Below, one piece after another: positions 13,580 to 14,942 of a stretch of DNA of 14,942 nucleotides. The stretch spans positions 1 through 14,942 of the forward strand of contig JAKALX010000040.1 in assembly GCA_021823905.1 (NCBI GenBank), written 5' to 3'. The notes beneath the pieces were generated by a model. That model did not search any database and was not told the origin of the DNA. It saw nothing but the letters and a program-made list of their open reading frames with translations. Made by a program: the position numbers and the translations under genes. Numbering within the stretch: the stretch's first letter is position 1; each line of letters starts with the position of its first letter. The stretch is from Chloroflexota bacterium. GTDB lineage: Bacteria > Chloroflexota > Dehalococcoidia > Tepidiformales > Tepidiformaceae.

Positions 13580-14641
13580 CTAGATCTGGAACGCTTCCGC
13601 CTCGGCGCAACCAAGCTCGCGCGCGAGCCGGATGGCGAAGCGATCCGTCATCCCACTGACGTAGTCCGCGGCCCGCCGTGCGATTGGATCCTGCGCAACC
13701 GAGTAATCCGGCGAGATTCGGTCCGGGTGTGCGACGAAGTGGTGAAACAGGAAGACGACCACCTGTTTGCCGCGTTCCGCCTCGGCACGCGTCTGGTCGA
13801 ACAGGTAGACGCGCCGGAACATGAACTCCCGCAACTCGTTCGCAACTTCGTTGATCTCCGGGCTGAACTGGATGACCGGCCGGACGCCGGCGCCAGGCTC
13901 GCCGGTCGCCGCCCAGCTTGCCTCAACGATGTCGCAAACGAGTGTGTTGAGCCGCTCGGAGTGGCTCGTTCCGAGGCGCTTCCGCGCTCGGTCGGGCAGA
14001 TCGGCCTCGGAGAGAAGCCCGGCGCGAATGGCGTCGAGGATGTCGTGGTTCACGTAGGCGATCGCGTCGGCGGTCTTCACGACCTGTCCTTCGAGCGTCT
14101 CGGGAACGCCCCAGCCCTCGGCGAAGATGTCTTCCCGCACCTTGCTCGACTTCTCGATGGCTTCCAGGACCTCGTGCGTGAGGTTCAGTCCGCGGCCGCC
14201 GCGCTCGAGCTTGTCGAGCACCCGGACGGACTGGTAGTTGTGGCGAAAGCCGTACGGAAGGCATTCAGCCAGCGCCTCTTCGCCCGCGTGCCCGAACGGA
14301 CCGTGACCGATGTCGTGTCCGAGCGAGGCAGCTTCGGCGAGGTCTTCGTTCAGGTTCAGGGCCCGCGCGATCGTGCGGGCGATTTGCGCGACCTCGAGGG
14401 TGTGCGTCATGCGCGTGACATAATGATCTTGCTGCGGCGCGATGAACACCTGCGTCTTGTGCTTCAGCCGCCGGAACGCCTTGGTGTGCAGAATCCGGTC
14501 ACGGTCGCGCTGGTACTCGGTCCGCACCGGCGACGGTTCTTCGGGCGTGCGGCGTCCCTTGCTGGTCGACGTTTTCGCGGCGAAAGGGCTCAGCCGCTCC
14601 TCGGCGGCCTCCAGCCGCTTGCGAACCTGATCGAGATCCAT
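13580..14641 (-). CDS. dgt: Deoxyguanosinetriphosphate triphosphohydrolase-like HD-domain dNTPase
   Basis: 353 residues from ATG at 14641. It splits dNTPs to nucleoside and tripolyphosphate and so trims nucleotide pools. The HD metal site is complete: H80 in TRMTHTLEV, H109-D110 in ASLGHDIGHGPFGHAG, and D192 in KTADAIAYVNHD. The conserved R-T-E-Y-Q-R-D-R-D-R-I and FRRLKHKTQVF segments (40-66) precede it, as in the dGTPase family type 2. An upstream in-frame ATG would add 11 residues (MLSRPLRTIAT) and overlap the -10-like TACAAT; the shorter start fits the family and the leaderless pattern. It lies 69 bases after the PEP synthase stop on the same strand. As I recall, dgt sits near dnaG and rpoD in Dehalococcoides relatives; here a CARDB gene lies between dgt and dnaG. 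Confidence 0.95.
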   Translation of the reverse strand: MDLDQVRKRLEAAEERLSPFAAKTSTSKGRRTPEEPSPVRTEYQRDRDRILHTKAFRRLKHKTQVFIAPQQDHYVTRMTHTLEVAQIARTIARALNLNEDLAEAASLGHDIGHGPFGHAGEEALAECLPYGFRHNYQSVRVLDKLERGGRGLNLTHEVLEAIEKSSKVREDIFAEGWGVPETLEGQVVKTADAIAYVNHDILDAIRAGLLSEADLPDRARKRLGTSHSERLNTLVCDIVEASWAATGEPGAGVRPVIQFSPEINEVANELREFMFRRVYLFDQTRAEAERGKQVVVFLFHHFVAHPDRISPDYSVAQDPIARRAADYVSGMTDRFAIRLARELGCAEAEAFQI

Positions 14642-14648
14642 GGTCGCG

Positions 14649-14654
14649 ATTGTA
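14649..14654 (-). promoter_or_regulatory. Candidate leaderless -10 element (TACAAT) before dgt
   Basis: On the minus strand TACAAT, a 5 of 6 match to TATAAT, is followed by exactly 7 bases and the dgt ATG at 14641. It is the best of the TANNNT elements in this window. No -35 was found at standard spacing. Confidence 0.45.
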
Positions 14655-14710
14655 CGGAGTGGGCGCGACAACATCTGCCGCGCCCGTTGAACAGCCTTTC
14701 CGCGCCGTGG

Positions 14711-14942
14711 TTACTTCGGCGAGCGCCCCAGCTTCGCCTCGGCGTCGGCAATGATCTCTCGCGTGCGGTCGATCATGTCCGGGCTGACGCTGACACTGGT
14801 CGCGCCCCATTCGACGAGCTTCTCGGTGACCTCCGGATAAACGCTCGGCGCCTGGCCGCAGATCGAGACCGTGAGCCCTCGCCGCCTGGCGCCCGTGACC
14901 GCGGTCTGGATCGCGGTCATCACGGCTTCGTTGCGCTCGTCG
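14711..14942 (-). CDS. ppsA: Phosphoenolpyruvate synthase (pyruvate, water dikinase), C-terminal end only
   Basis: Only the last 76 residues are in the window; the gene continues past the right edge and stops at TAA (14713 to 14711). The visible part begins DERNEAVMTAIQTAV and contains the catalytic-cysteine motif SICGQAPSVYP (cysteine codon 14860 to 14858), then EWGATSVSVSPDMIDRTR. This fits the C-terminal PEP/pyruvate-binding barrel of PEP synthase; the CGQAPS form favours PpsA over pyruvate, phosphate dikinase, which has CGEHGG. The enzyme makes PEP from pyruvate and ATP for gluconeogenesis. A GTG/ATG near 14923 is internal and is not the start. The N-terminal phosphohistidine domain cannot be checked here. 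Confidence 0.88.
   Translation of the reverse strand, partial: DERNEAVMTAIQTAVTGARRRGLTVSICGQAPSVYPEVTEKLVEWGATSVSVSPDMIDRTREIIADAEAKLGRSPK

Overview
The window is GC-rich, densely coding bacterial chromosome and reads as ordinary core and metabolic DNA. No mobile element, CRISPR array, rRNA or tRNA was seen. The gene mix points to a Chloroflexota bacterium, most likely near Dehalococcoidia: a luciferase-type flavin oxidoreductase, a CaiB-type CoA-transferase, a CopC/CopD/cytochrome c fusion, HD-GYP, and pps, dgt and dnaG close together. This assignment rests on gene content and GC character only and is moderate at best.

Layout, left to right. (1) 1-3690, plus strand: the 3' part of a flavin-dependent oxidoreductase, then a membrane-anchored CopC-like protein, then a 725-residue fusion of CopC, CopD, a YtkA-like domain and cytochrome c. 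The two copper genes overlap by ATGA. (2) 3700-4380, minus strand: a two-domain VOC/glyoxalase protein. (3) 4485-6865, plus strand: a tight three-gene unit of a DUF7064/DUF7065-type protein, an APH-fold kinase resembling LvaA/ACAD10, and a DUF6285 protein resembling LvaB. It meets a CaiB-type CoA-transferase (6862-8064, minus) head-on with overlapping stop codons. (4) 8332-9738, plus strand: a membrane-anchored HD-GYP phosphodiesterase, followed by about 266 bases of non-coding DNA with small inverted repeats. (5) 10005-14942, minus strand, in transcription order: the 3' end of a PEP synthase gene, dgt (dNTPase), a membrane-anchored SH3/CARDB surface protein, and dnaG primase.

How the genes may work together. 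The APH-like kinase plus DUF6285 pair matches the LvaA-LvaB pair of levulinate catabolism, which phosphorylates a hydroxyacyl-CoA so that the hydroxyl can be removed. A CoA-transferase next door could supply or recycle the CoA thioester, and the DUF7064 protein could act on a lipid-like substrate. This is the best candidate here for an uncharacterised pathway. The copper pair is probably an extracytoplasmic copper-handling and electron-transfer unit. dgt and dnaG link nucleotide pools to replication.

A recurring regulatory pattern is also visible: TANNNT exactly 7 bases before the ATG of copC, caiB and dgt, and 8 bases before dnaG. This is what leaderless transcription would look like.
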